Made by a program: the position numbers and the translations under genes. Under the pieces are notes generated by a model that worked only from the letters and a program-made list of their open reading frames with translations, had not been told where the DNA came from and made no database searches. This document shows, piece by piece, positions 7,088 to 15,207 of a stretch of 64,000 nt of DNA. Origin of the DNA: Alphaproteobacteria bacterium (GTDB lineage Bacteria > Pseudomonadota > Alphaproteobacteria > Rhodospirillales > Rhodospirillaceae); contig JAUVUZ010000009.1 in NCBI GenBank assembly GCA_030604885.1, forward strand, positions 1 to 64,000. Reading direction: 5' to 3'. The first letter of the stretch is position 1. Each line of letters begins with the position of its first letter.

Positions 7088-8086
7088 ATGCCTGCCCTGC
7101 CCGAAACCGTTACCTGCATCGAAATCAAGGAATTCGGCGGCCCCGAGGGGCTGGTGCCGACGACGCGGCCGATGCCCGTGCCGGGTGCGGGCGAGGTTTT
7201 GATCCGGGTGGCCGCCGCGGGCGTGAACCGGCCCGACGTGGTGCAGCGCCAGGGCAACTACGCGCCGCCGCCCGGCGCCACCGACATTCCCGGCCTCGAG
7301 GTCGCGGGCGAGGTGGTGGCCCTCGGGCCGGAGGTGGACGCGGCGCTCCTCGGCACGCAGGTGTGCGCCCTGCTCTCCGGCGGCGGCTATGCCGACTACG
7401 CCCTCGCCAAGGCGTCGCTGTGCCTGCCCTTCCCCAAGGGCTTCGACGCGCTGCACGCCGCCGCGATCCCGGAAACCTTCTTCACCGTGTGGCACAACGT
7501 GTTCGAGCGCGGCGCCCTCAAGGCCGGGGAGACCTTCCTGATCCACGGCGGCACCGGCGGCATCGGCTCCACCGCGATCCAGCTCGCCAAGGCGATGGGC
7601 GCGCGGGTGTTCGCCACCGCGGGCAGCGCGGAAAAGGTCGCGGCGTGCGAAAAGCTCGGCGCCGAGCGCGGCATCAACTACCGCGAGGAGGACTACGTCG
7701 AGGCGATCAAGGAGGCGACCGGCGGCAAGGGGGTGAACGTCATCCTCGACGTCGTCGGCGGCGACTACCTCAACCGCGACGTCAAAGCGATGGCGCCCTC
7801 CGGGCGTCACGTCTCGATCGCCTTCCAGCAGGGCGCCAAGGTGGAGTTCAACTTCATGCCGATGATGCTGAAGCGCCTCACCTTCACCGGTTCGGTGCTG
7901 CGCTCCCAGCCCACCGAGGAGAAGGCGCGCATCGCCCGGGGCCTCAAGGAGCACGTCTGGCCCCTGCTCGACGACGGCACCCTGAAGCCGGTGGTCTACA
8001 AGACCTTCCCGCTCGCCGAGGCCGCCGCGGCGCATCAACTGATGGAATCTTCCCAGCATATCGGTAAAATCATGCTGGTCCCCTGA
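7088..8086 (+). CDS. NAD(P)H quinone oxidoreductase, zeta-crystallin/PIG3 type
   Basis: A 332-residue medium-chain dehydrogenase without catalytic zinc ligands. An N-terminal GroES-like domain (GVNRPDVVQRQGNY, PGLEVAGEVVALG) precedes a Rossmann domain with IHGGTGGIGSTAIQLAKA, the AxxGxxG-type NADPH-binding turn of the family. Members reduce quinones with NADPH. An AGGAGAG lies 7 nt before the ATG. It stands upstream of trcR on the same strand, an order I recall from other Alphaproteobacteria. Which quinone it reduces is not visible. Confidence 0.9.
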   Translation: MPALPETVTCIEIKEFGGPEGLVPTTRPMPVPGAGEVLIRVAAAGVNRPDVVQRQGNYAPPPGATDIPGLEVAGEVVALGPEVDAALLGTQVCALLSGGGYADYALAKASLCLPFPKGFDALHAAAIPETFFTVWHNVFERGALKAGETFLIHGGTGGIGSTAIQLAKAMGARVFATAGSAEKVAACEKLGAERGINYREEDYVEAIKEATGGKGVNVILDVVGGDYLNRDVKAMAPSGRHVSIAFQQGAKVEFNFMPMMLKRLTFTGSVLRSQPTEEKARIARGLKEHVWPLLDDGTLKPVVYKTFPLAEAAAAHQLMESSQHIGKIMLVP

Positions 8087-8185
8087 GGGGGACCGCCGCA
8101 GACCGCTCGAAATCCCGGCCCGCCGCGCGCTTTCCAGCCGCCGCGGCGGCTCCGGCCGCTCAGAACAAAAACAAAGAGGAACGCC

Positions 8186-8749
8186 ATGGCTCTGCCCCTG
8201 ATGCCGAAAGCCACCGCCGTCTGGCTGGTCGACAACACCGCTCTGACCTTCCGCCAGATCGCCGAATTCTGCGGCATGCACGAACTCGAAATCCAGGCGA
8301 TCGCGGACGGCAACGTCCAAAGCAGCATCGTCGGCCAGGATCCGATCGTCGCCGGGCAGCTCACCCGCGAGGAAATCGTCCGCTGCGAGGCGGACCCTGC
8401 GGCCCGTCTCAAGGCCCGCATCACCGATATCCCGACGCCGCAGTCCCGCGCCAAGGGCGCGCGCTACACGCCGGTGTCGAAGCGCCAGGACCGCCCGGAC
8501 GCGATCGCCTGGCTGATCAAGCACCATCCGGAGCTGTCGGAGGCGCAGATCGTCGCGCTGATCGGCACCACCAAGTCGACCATCGCCGCGGTGCGCGACA
8601 AGACCCACTGGAACGCCGCCAACATCAAGGCGCGCAACCCGGTGACCCTCGGCCTGTGCACCGAGGCCGACCTCGAAAAGGCGGTGGTGATCGCCCACGG
8701 CCGCTCCGGCGGCAGCGCGCCGGTCGCCCCCGCCGAGCCGACGGAGTAA
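8186..8749 (+). CDS. trcR: Cell-cycle transcriptional regulator TrcR (DUF1013)
   Basis: A 187-residue protein with the near-invariant DUF1013 opening MALPLMPKATAVWLVDNTAL and the helix-turn-helix-like stretch TFRQIAEFCGMHELEIQAIA. A second similar segment follows at LSEAQIVALIGTTKSTIAAV. In Caulobacter, TrcR binds RNA polymerase at many promoters and supports cell-cycle transcription. It is highly conserved across Alphaproteobacteria, which supports the taxonomic placement. An AGAGG lies 6 nt upstream of the ATG. The DJ-1/PfpI gene follows after 5 nt. Confidence 0.92.
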   Translation: MALPLMPKATAVWLVDNTALTFRQIAEFCGMHELEIQAIADGNVQSSIVGQDPIVAGQLTREEIVRCEADPAARLKARITDIPTPQSRAKGARYTPVSKRQDRPDAIAWLIKHHPELSEAQIVALIGTTKSTIAAVRDKTHWNAANIKARNPVTLGLCTEADLEKAVVIAHGRSGGSAPVAPAEPTE

Positions 8750-8754
8750 GCGCG

Positions 8755-9384
8755 ATGGGCGGGCCGTCGATCGCGTTCCTGGTGTTCGACGGCCTGACGC
8801 CCCTCGATTTCGTCGGGCCGTTCGAGGTGCTGTGCCGCCTGCCCGGCGCCACCACCCGCATCGTTTCCCCCTCCGGCGGCGACATCGCCGCCGCGGGCGG
8901 GCGCATGCGCGTCGGCGCCGACGCGGCGATCGCCGAGGTCGAGGCCGCCGACGTGCTGATCGTCCCCGGCGGCCCCGGCGCCCGCACCCTGATGCACGAC
9001 CCCGCCGTCACCGCCTGGGTGGCCAGGATCGCCGCCTCCGCCCGCTTCACCGCCTCGGTCTGCACCGGCGCGCTGATCCTGGGCGGCGCCGGGTTGCTCG
9101 ACGGCCGCGAGGCGAACACCCATTGGGCGGCGCGGCCCTTGCTCAAAACCTTCGGCGCGGTGCCGGTGGCGCGGCGGATCGTCGACCACGGCACGCTGTT
9201 CACCGCCGCGGGCGTCTCGGCGGGCATCGACCTCGCCCTGCTGCTCGCCGCGCGGATCGCGGGGGAAGACGTCGCCCGGGCGATCCAGCTGCGCATCGAA
9301 TACGATCCGCAGCCGCCGTTCGACAGCGGCTCGGCCGAGACCGCCGACCCGCGCATCCGCGATCTTTCCGCCACCGTGGGCTGA
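8755..9384 (+). CDS. DJ-1/PfpI family protein (isonitrile hydratase-like)
   Basis: A 209-residue glutamine-amidotransferase-like fold. The conserved acidic residue is in DFVGPFEVL, and the nucleophile elbow is ASVCTGALILGGAGLL (Cys about residue 103), followed by THWAARPLL. This resembles the InhA/AraC-associated branch of the family, whose known members hydrate isonitriles or act as regulatory domains; no DNA-binding domain is attached here. The start is ATG at 8755, just after the trcR stop, so the two are probably co-transcribed. The reaction is not determined by sequence. Confidence 0.85.
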   Translation: MGGPSIAFLVFDGLTPLDFVGPFEVLCRLPGATTRIVSPSGGDIAAAGGRMRVGADAAIAEVEAADVLIVPGGPGARTLMHDPAVTAWVARIAASARFTASVCTGALILGGAGLLDGREANTHWAARPLLKTFGAVPVARRIVDHGTLFTAAGVSAGIDLALLLAARIAGEDVARAIQLRIEYDPQPPFDSGSAETADPRIRDLSATVG

Positions 9385-9390
9385 AACGCG

Positions 9391-9417
9391 AACGGCGCGC
9401 CCGAGAGGCGCGCCGTT
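9391..9417 (+). terminator. Hairpin terminator after the DJ-1 gene
   Basis: Perfect 11-bp stem (9391-9401 with 9407-9417) and a 5-nt loop, lying between convergent genes. The downstream T content is weak, so it may act on either strand or as an RNA-end stabiliser. Confidence 0.55.
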
Positions 9418-9446
9418 CATCGTGTCTTGCGGTGATACCGCCAGGC

Positions 9447-9614
9447 TCACGACCTGGCTGCGCGCTCGATTTCGTCCTTGAGCCAAAGCTTCTGCTTCTT
9501 GAGGGTATGAATCGTGTCCTCGTCGGGCTGGGGGCGGCGGGTCTCCTGATGGATCGCGGCATCCAGCGCCGTGTGCTTTTCCCTCAGGGCTTCGATATGC
9601 GCGACAGAATTCAT
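9447..9614 (-). CDS. DUF465 (YdcH-like) small coiled-coil protein
   Basis: A 55-residue protein: MNSVAHIEALREKHTALDAAI, then a short turn and the family's C-terminal LKKQKLWLKDEIER. DUF465/SlyX-like proteins form antiparallel helical hairpins and have no agreed role. The ribosome site is strong (GGAGG, 7 nt before ATG). A second DUF465 gene lies 2.5 kb away (12086-12289) and shares the L-K-D-E-I ending. It is divergent from ubiX. Confidence 0.85.
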   Translation of the reverse strand: MNSVAHIEALREKHTALDAAIHQETRRPQPDEDTIHTLKKQKLWLKDEIERAARS

Positions 9615-9755
9615 AGGGTACCTCCGTGAGCACTTCCTAAGACGTCTTTTTAGTGTAAGACTTCGCCGGGCCGCGGGCCACCCCGGGATCGTCACGATTT
9701 CGTAAATTTCTCCCTTGACCCCGAGGATTTCCGCCACTTTCAAGGAGTAGACCGT

Positions 9756-10361
9756 ATGGCGCCCGCGCTTATCGTCGGCATCACCGGAGCCTCCGGCGCG
9801 ATTTGGGGCGTGCGCATGCTCGACGCCCTGGCGGAACTCGGGGTGGAGCGCCACCTGATCGTCTCCCGCGCCGCGGAAATCACCCTCGCCCACGAGACCG
9901 ACCTCAAGCTGCGCGACCTCCACGCCCGCGCCGACGCGGTCTACCGCCCCGAAGACATCGCCGCCGCGCCCGCCTCCGGCTCGTTCCCGACCCTGGGGAT
10001 GGTGGTGGCGCCGTGCTCGGTGAGCACCCTTTCCGCGATCGCCGCCGGGATTACCGAAAACCTCATCACCCGCGCCGCCGACGTGACCCTGAAGGAGCGC
10101 CGCCGCCTGGTGCTGATGGTGCGCGAGACGCCGCTGCACCTCGGCCACATCCGCGCGATGGCGGCGGCCACCGAGATCGGCGCCATCGTCGCGCCGCCGG
10201 TGCCCGCGTTCTATCACCGGCCGCAGAGCATTGAGGACATCGTCGACCACGGCGTCGGCCGCGTCCTCGACCTGTTCGGCCTCGACACCGGCAGGCTCAA
10301 ACGCTGGGGACGCGACGTCGGCCCCCGCGTCCGCCCCGCCCCGCCCACGGAGGAGACATGA
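9756..10361 (+). CDS. ubiX: Flavin prenyltransferase UbiX
   Basis: A 201-residue enzyme that prenylates FMN to make the cofactor of the decarboxylase UbiD in ubiquinone synthesis. Family marks: IVGITGASGAIWGVRML at the N-terminus (FMN-binding P-loop-like turn), VVAPCSVSTLSAIAAGITENLI (prenyl-FMN pocket) and LVLMVRETPLHLGHIRAM. An AAGGAG lies 8 nt before ATG. Its stop overlaps the CIA30 gene by 4 nt. No ubiD is in the window. Confidence 0.95.
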   Translation: MAPALIVGITGASGAIWGVRMLDALAELGVERHLIVSRAAEITLAHETDLKLRDLHARADAVYRPEDIAAAPASGSFPTLGMVVAPCSVSTLSAIAAGITENLITRAADVTLKERRRLVLMVRETPLHLGHIRAMAAATEIGAIVAPPVPAFYHRPQSIEDIVDHGVGRVLDLFGLDTGRLKRWGRDVGPRVRPAPPTEET

Positions 10362-10876
10362 CGCTTTCGTCCGGCATCGTCGACGACCTGAGCTGCGAGG
10401 CGCCGCTCACCCCCCTCGGCACCGCCTGGCGCCTGTTCACCGATCAGGTGATGGGCGGGGTGTCCAACGGATCGATGGCGCGGGAGAGCGTCGGCGGGCG
10501 CCCCGGCATCCGCATGCGGGGCGACGTGCGCCTCGACAACGACGGCGGCTTCGTGCAGATCGCCCTCGACCTCGCGCCGCGCCAGGGCACGGTGGACCTC
10601 TCGGCGTGGAGCGGCGTGGAGATCGACGTGTTCGGCAACGGCGAAACCTACGAGGTTCGCCTGCGCACCGACGAACTGACGCAAAGCTGGCAGTCCTACC
10701 GCCAGGGCTTCGCCGCGCCGCCCGAATGGCAAACCGTGCGGCTGCCGTTCGCGGCCTTCGCCCCCCACCGCACCGAGGCGCCGCTGAACCTCGCGCGGGT
10801 GCGGCGCCTCGGCGTGGTGGCGATCGGCCGCGCCTTCGCCGCCGACCTCGCGGTCGGCGGCGTGCGGCTGTTCTAG
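10358..10876 (+). CDS. CIA30-family protein (complex I intermediate-associated-like)
   Basis: A 172-residue beta-rich protein matching the CIA30 (NDUFAF1-like) domain: DQVMGGVSNGSM near the N-terminus, LDNDGGFVQIAL and the jelly-roll-like end TVRLPFAAFAPHR with LGVVAIGRAF. In mitochondria, CIA30 helps assemble respiratory complex I; bacterial members are mostly uncharacterised. The start is coupled to ubiX (ATGA overlap, GGAGGAG upstream), so a link to quinone-dependent respiration is reasonable but inferred. The 3' end overlaps the convergent pfk gene by 4 nt. Confidence 0.85.
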   Translation: MTLSSGIVDDLSCEAPLTPLGTAWRLFTDQVMGGVSNGSMARESVGGRPGIRMRGDVRLDNDGGFVQIALDLAPRQGTVDLSAWSGVEIDVFGNGETYEVRLRTDELTQSWQSYRQGFAAPPEWQTVRLPFAAFAPHRTEAPLNLARVRRLGVVAIGRAFAADLAVGGVRLF

Positions 10877-11970
10877 AGGTCGCCCACGTAGATGCCGAGG
10901 CCGCGGGCGGTGTGGACCAGCGGGTCGCGCGGGTCGAGCTGACGCGCGCCCACCGCGACGATGTCGTCGATCGAGACGTCCATCACGCCGCGATCCCGCC
11001 ACGCCACCATGCGGCCGAAGCGGCCGCGCGCCGCCAGATCCACCGCGTGGACGCCGAACGCCGAGGCGAGCACCCGGTCGGTGGCCGAGGGGGTGCCGCC
11101 GCGCTGCACGTGACCGAGCACGGTGACGCGGGTTTCCGTCTCCATGCGCTGCGCCAGCGCCTCGGAGAGATACATGCCGATGCCGCCGTAGCGCTGCTGG
11201 CCGTCGCCCATGCGCATCGTCGGCACGTTGCCGTCCTCCATCTTCACCCCTTCGGCGACCACCACCAGCCCGTGGCGGCGGCCTTCCTCGTGGACCGCCT
11301 TGAGCTTTTCCACCACCGCGTCGAGGCTCCAGGCGATCTCGGGGATCAGCACCACATCGGCGCCGCCCGCGATGCCCGAATGCAGGGCGATGTGGCCCGC
11401 GTCGCGCCCCATCATCTCGCAGATCATCACCCGGTGGTGGGAGGCGGCGGTGGGCTGGAGGTGGTCCAGCGCGTCGACGCACACCCGGATCGCCGAGTTG
11501 AAGCCGACCGCGGATTCGGTGAACGGCACGTCGTTGTCGATGGTCTTGGGGATGCCGATCATCGGGATGTTGCCCTGGCGGCACAGGCGCTTGAGGATGC
11601 CGAGCGAGCCGTCGCCGCCGATCACGATCAGGCAGTCCAGCCCCAGCTCCTTGACGCCGTCGATGAAGTCCTGCGAGCGGTCCTTGACCGTGCCGTCGGG
11701 CATCGGGAACGCGAACGGATCGCCCTTGTTGGTGGTGCCGAGCATGGTGCCGCCCATCCGCAGCACCGCGCCCGAGAACACCGTGAGGTCGAGCTTCTGA
11801 TATTGCATCGGCCGCGTCATCAGGCCGAGACTGCCGTCGGAGATGCCCAGCACCTCCATGCCGTAGGCGCGCACGGCGCGGGAAACCACGGCGCGGATCA
11901 CCGCGTTCAGCCCGGCGCAATCGCCGCCGCTGGTGAGAACTCCGATCCGCTTGACCACCGACTTGGGCAT
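10873..11970 (-). CDS. 6-phosphofructokinase, mixed ATP/PPi motif set
   Basis: A 365-residue PfkA-superfamily enzyme phosphorylating fructose 6-phosphate. The N-terminal loop VLTSGGDCAGLNAVIRAVV, the phosphoryl-donor motif IGGDGSLGI and the catalytic PKTIDNDV are all present. The residue after GGD is Gly, as in ATP-dependent enzymes, whereas the residue before TIDND is Lys, as in PPi-dependent enzymes. This combination is typical of the group III branch. I lean to ATP as donor. A GGAGG lies upstream of the ATG. It is convergent with CIA30 and divergent from the second DUF465 gene. Confidence 0.92.
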   Translation of the reverse strand: MPKSVVKRIGVLTSGGDCAGLNAVIRAVVSRAVRAYGMEVLGISDGSLGLMTRPMQYQKLDLTVFSGAVLRMGGTMLGTTNKGDPFAFPMPDGTVKDRSQDFIDGVKELGLDCLIVIGGDGSLGILKRLCRQGNIPMIGIPKTIDNDVPFTESAVGFNSAIRVCVDALDHLQPTAASHHRVMICEMMGRDAGHIALHSGIAGGADVVLIPEIAWSLDAVVEKLKAVHEEGRRHGLVVVAEGVKMEDGNVPTMRMGDGQQRYGGIGMYLSEALAQRMETETRVTVLGHVQRGGTPSATDRVLASAFGVHAVDLAARGRFGRMVAWRDRGVMDVSIDDIVAVGARQLDPRDPLVHTARGLGIYVGDL

Positions 11971-12085
11971 GCCCCCTCCTCGCCTGGGTGAGAATTTTCA
12001 CATCCCCGGCGAAGGCATTCCGTACCCCTGCACCGGAAAATCTGCTATCGTCCATATAGTAGATCATTTTACCGATTTGGGGACG

Positions 12086-12289
12086 ATGAACCTTTCGGAT
12101 GACGATATCCGCCGCCGGATCGAGGCCCTCCGCCTCGAGCACCGCGACCTTGACGACGTGATCCTGCGTCTGGAAGCCGAGGCCGCAGCCAACCAGCTGC
12201 AGGTGCAACGGCTGAAAAAGCGCAAGCTCGTGCTCAAGGACGAAATCGTCCGGCTCGAAGCGCAGATGTACCCCGACATCATCGCCTGA
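12086..12289 (+). CDS. DUF465 (YdcH-like) small coiled-coil protein, second copy
   Basis: A 67-residue helical protein: MNLSDDDIRRRIEALRLEHRDL, then LKKRKLVLKDEIVRLEAQM. The ending matches the first copy (LKKQKLWLKDEI), but the N-terminus differs. GGGGA precedes the ATG by 4 nt. It is followed by purE after 87 nt on the same strand. The function is unknown. Confidence 0.85.
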   Translation: MNLSDDDIRRRIEALRLEHRDLDDVILRLEAEAAANQLQVQRLKKRKLVLKDEIVRLEAQMYPDIIA

Positions 12290-12376
12290 TCCGCCGAACG
12301 GTGTTTCGCCGCAGCCGCATCTGAATTAAACTCCGCGCTCGCGTTTTCGAGCGCATCCAGATTTGTGGGGGACCTC

Positions 12377-12865
12377 ATGACCCAACCCGTCGTCGGCATC
12401 ATCATGGGCAGCCAGTCCGACTGGGACACCATGCGCCACGCCGCCGACACGCTGGGCGCCCTCGAGGTTCCGTTCGAGACCCGCATCGTCTCGGCCCACC
12501 GCACCCCCGACCGCATGGCCGACTACGCCCACAGCGCCCGCGACCGCGGCCTCAAGGTGATCGTCGCCGGGGCGGGCGGCGCCGCCCACCTGCCGGGAAT
12601 GACGGCGGCGATGACGCCGCTGCCGGTGCTCGGCGTGCCGGTGCAGAGCCACGCCCTCAACGGCATGGACAGCCTGCTCTCGATCGCCCAGATGCCGGGC
12701 GGCATTCCGGTGGGCACCCTCGCCATCGGCAAGGCGGGCGCGATCAACGCGGCGCTTCTGGCCGCGGCGATCCTCGCCCTGAACGACCCGGCCCTCGCCG
12801 CCCGCCTCGACGCCTGGCGCGCGCGCCAGACCGAGGCGGTGGCGGCGGCGCCGGTGGTTTCGTAA
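12377..12865 (+). CDS. purE: 5-(carboxyamino)imidazole ribonucleotide mutase
   Basis: A 162-residue class I PurE converting N5-CAIR to CAIR in purine synthesis. Motifs: [17 protein letters not shown] at the N-terminus, [10 protein letters not shown] (catalytic His) and [15 protein letters not shown], with PVLGVPVQ and [20 protein letters not shown] in the C-terminal half. Class I identity fits the presence of purK next door. The ATG at 12377 has GGGGA 5 nt upstream; a GTG at 12365 is a less likely start. Confidence 0.97.
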   Translation: MTQPVVGIIMGSQSDWDTMRHAADTLGALEVPFETRIVSAHRTPDRMADYAHSARDRGLKVIVAGAGGAAHLPGMTAAMTPLPVLGVPVQSHALNGMDSLLSIAQMPGGIPVGTLAIGKAGAINAALLAAAILALNDPALAARLDAWRARQTEAVAAAPVVS

Positions 12866-12890
12866 AGCGTTTGTTGGGAAAGCGTTCGTA

Positions 12891-13994
12891 ATGAGCAACG
12901 AGTCCACGCCGGCGATCGCGCCGGGATCGACCATCGGCATTCTCGGCGGCGGCCAACTCGGGCGGATGACGGCGCTCGCCGCCGCCCGCCTCGGCTACCG
13001 CTGCCACATCTACTGTCCCGAGGCGGACGCCCCGGCCTTCGCCGTCGCCGCCGCGCACACCACCGCCGCCTACGACGACGCCAAGGCCCTCGACGCCTTC
13101 GCCAAGGCGGTGGACGTGGTCACCTTCGAGTTCGAGAACATTCCCGCCGCCTCGGTGGAGCGGCTCGCCGCCACCACTTTGGTGCGGCCTTCGGGCGCGG
13201 TGCTCGCCACCGCCCAGGACCGGGTGGCGGAAAAGACCTTCTTCGCGGGCATCGGCGCCGGCACCGCCCCCTGGCGGCAGGTGGACGATCTGCCGAGCCT
13301 GGAACGCGGCATCGCCGACCTCGGCACCCCCTGCATCCTCAAGACCCGCACCCTGGGCTACGACGGCAAGGGCCAGTTCCGCATCGACCGCCCGGCCCAG
13401 GCCGCCGAGGCGTGGGAGGCGATCAAGGGCGCGCCCGCGATCCTCGAGGGCTTCGTCTCCTTCTCGAAGGAAATCTCGGTGATCGTCGCCCGCTCGCCGC
13501 GCGGCGAGGTCAACGCCTTCGACGTGGTCGAGAACCTCCACGTCGACCACATCCTCGACACCACCCGCGCACCCGCGCAGATCCTCCCCGACCAGGCCGA
13601 GCGCGCCTCCGCCATCGCGCACGCCGCCGCCACCCGGCTGGAACTGGAGGGGCTGCTGGCGATCGAGATGTTCGTCGACCACGACGGCCGCATCCTGGTC
13701 AACGAAATGGCGCCGCGCCCGCACAACTCGGGCCACTGGACGATGGACGCCTGCATCACCGACCAGTTCGAACAGTTCGTGCGCGCGGTGTGCAACCTGC
13801 GCCTCGGCTCCACCGAACGCCACAGCAACGCCGAGATGAAGAACCTCCTCGGCCGCAGCATCGAAGGGTGGAACGAGATCCTCTCCGACCCCAAGGCGAA
13901 GCTGCACCTCTACGGCAAGCTGGAGGCGCGGGACGGCCGCAAGATGGGACATGTGACTCGGGTGTTTCCGCGCTGGAAAACGGAGTCGAAATAA
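12891..13994 (+). CDS. purK: N5-carboxyaminoimidazole ribonucleotide synthase
   Basis: A 367-residue ATP-grasp enzyme that makes N5-CAIR from AIR, bicarbonate and ATP; purE acts next. Seen: glycine-rich opening IGILGGGQLGRMTALAAARLG, ATP-grasp segments LKTRTLGYDGKGQ, and the metal-binding LVNEMAPRPHNSGHWTMDAC near residue 265. It begins 25 nt after purE and is presumably co-transcribed. Confidence 0.97.
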   Translation: MSNESTPAIAPGSTIGILGGGQLGRMTALAAARLGYRCHIYCPEADAPAFAVAAAHTTAAYDDAKALDAFAKAVDVVTFEFENIPAASVERLAATTLVRPSGAVLATAQDRVAEKTFFAGIGAGTAPWRQVDDLPSLERGIADLGTPCILKTRTLGYDGKGQFRIDRPAQAAEAWEAIKGAPAILEGFVSFSKEISVIVARSPRGEVNAFDVVENLHVDHILDTTRAPAQILPDQAERASAIAHAAATRLELEGLLAIEMFVDHDGRILVNEMAPRPHNSGHWTMDACITDQFEQFVRAVCNLRLGSTERHSNAEMKNLLGRSIEGWNEILSDPKAKLHLYGKLEARDGRKMGHVTRVFPRWKTESK

Positions 13995-14101
13995 GCCTAT
14001 AACGGATGAGCTTCCTAGCCATCGCCAGGCGGAAGTCACGCCTTCGGGGGAATGGCGCAAACGGGTCGGGGCCAGTGGATTTTCTTCTCAACTCCCTGAA
14101 C

Positions 14102-14737
14102 ATGTCGCTCGAGGAACTGCTGCAAACCTGGGGGTATGTGGCCATCCTGATCGGCACGTTTCTCGAAGGCGAAACCATCGTCATCTTCGCCGGTGTGTTC
14201 GCCTCGCAGGGCATGATGTCCCTGCCTCTGGTGTTCGTCTGCGCCCTGTTCGGGACGTTCTTCGGCGACCAGGTCTACTTCACCATCGGCAAGCGGTGGG
14301 GGTCGAAACTCCTCTACTCGCACCCGACGATGAAGCGCAAGACCCGCTCGGTGTTCCGCCTGCTGAAGAAGTACGAAACCGGCTTCATCCTGTCGTTCCG
14401 CTTCGTCTACGGCCTGCGCAACATCTCCCCCTTCGTGATCGGCATGAACGGCATCAGCCACCCGCGCTTCGCGATGCTGAACTTCATCGCCGCGTTCGTG
14501 TGGGCGACGATGTTCGCGGGCGGCGGCTACCTCCTCGGCAAGACCCTCGAGAACTTCCTCGGGCGCCTCCACGGCGCGATCCTGCTGGGGGTCCTGGGGC
14601 TGGTGGTGCTGCTGAGCGTGGTGAGCATTCTCGTCAACCGCTTTCGCGGCAACCGCGACCCGCGTATCCAGCGGCTGCGCCGCATCCAGGCGATCCGCCA
14701 GGAACGGCGGGCGCTTCTGGCGACGGCGGAAAAATGA
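14102..14737 (+). CDS. DedA-family membrane protein
   Basis: A polytopic inner-membrane protein (about 211 residues from this start) of the DedA/SNARE-associated group, proposed to flip lipids such as undecaprenyl phosphate. Family marks: GTFLEGETIVIFAGVFAS, FGTFFGDQVYFTIGKRWG, and the signature FRFVYGLRNISPFVIGMNG with its essential Arg. The C-terminus is Arg-rich. The start is uncertain: ATG 14102 gives the usual MSLEELLQTWGY N-terminus but has no clear Shine-Dalgarno; GTG 14075 and ATG 14006 are alternatives. It lies 107 nt after purK. Confidence 0.88.
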   Translation: MSLEELLQTWGYVAILIGTFLEGETIVIFAGVFASQGMMSLPLVFVCALFGTFFGDQVYFTIGKRWGSKLLYSHPTMKRKTRSVFRLLKKYETGFILSFRFVYGLRNISPFVIGMNGISHPRFAMLNFIAAFVWATMFAGGGYLLGKTLENFLGRLHGAILLGVLGLVVLLSVVSILVNRFRGNRDPRIQRLRRIQAIRQERRALLATAEK

Positions 14738-14829
14738 ACCCCACGGCGGTTTTGGCGGCGCAAATCGTGCCGATTACGGCTTCACAACCCCCCACCGATA
14801 TGCTACCAAGTGCGCCCTGAGCCGAAACC

Positions 14830-14851
14830 AAACGCCGCTCCGGTGGCGTTT
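14830..14851 (+). promoter_or_regulatory. Stem-loop in the rpsU leader
   Basis: AAACGCC (14830-14836) pairs with GGCGTTT (14845-14851) across an 8-nt loop. It lies about 65 nt before the rpsU Shine-Dalgarno and downstream of a TATGCT (14799-14804) that could be a -10 box. It could be a leader regulatory structure; no known family is recognised. Confidence 0.35.
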
Positions 14852-14928
14852 CGGACCGGAATTCTGCATTGGTGAAACCCGGCAGGCAGCGACAGCGATC
14901 GCGCCGCCCCGAACCGGAGGATAGTCAG

Positions 14929-15135
14929 ATAGTTCACGTTCTCGTTCGCGACAACAACGTCGACCAGGCCCTCAAGGCGCTCAAGAAGAAGATGCAGCGC
15001 GAGGGCGTTTTCCGCGAGATGAAGCTGCGCCGCAACTTCGAGAAGCCGTCCGAGCGCAAGGCGCGCGAGACCGCCGAGGCGGTGCGCCGCGCTCGCAAGC
15101 TGGAACGCAAGCGTCTGGAACGCGAAGGCTTCTAG
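14929..15135 (+). CDS. rpsU: 30S ribosomal protein S21 with apparent AUA start
   Basis: S21 helps the 30S subunit select mRNA. From [20 protein letters not shown] onward the protein matches alphaproteobacterial S21, ending in a basic helix. The family N-terminus is M followed by (V)xVLVRDNN, but the codon at that point (14929-14931) is ATA. A perfect GGAGG (14916-14920) sits 8 nt upstream, exactly as expected for a start here. The nearest conventional in-frame start, GTG 14869, would add 20 residues translated through the Shine-Dalgarno and has no ribosome site of its own. I take ATA as the likely start, or a sequencing error for ATG. Confidence 0.8.
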   Translation: MVHVLVRDNNVDQALKALKKKMQREGVFREMKLRRNFEKPSERKARETAEAVRRARKLERKRLEREGF

Positions 15136-15168
15136 TCGAAGTCTTCACTGCGGTTTCGCCAATGCGCA

Positions 15169-15190
15169 GGCCCGACCTCCCGGTCGGGCC
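15169..15190 (+). terminator. Hairpin terminator after rpsU
   Basis: Perfect 9-bp GC stem (15169-15177 with 15182-15190) with a TCCC loop, followed by CGATTGCATTT. It separates rpsU from the convergent MFS gene. Confidence 0.6.
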
Positions 15191-15207
15191 CGATTGCATT
15201 TGGGCCG

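Noticed and set aside
9715-9743. TTGACC-17-TTTCAA as ubiX promoter
   Set aside because: The -10 would overlap the ubiX Shine-Dalgarno and place the start of transcription at the start codon.
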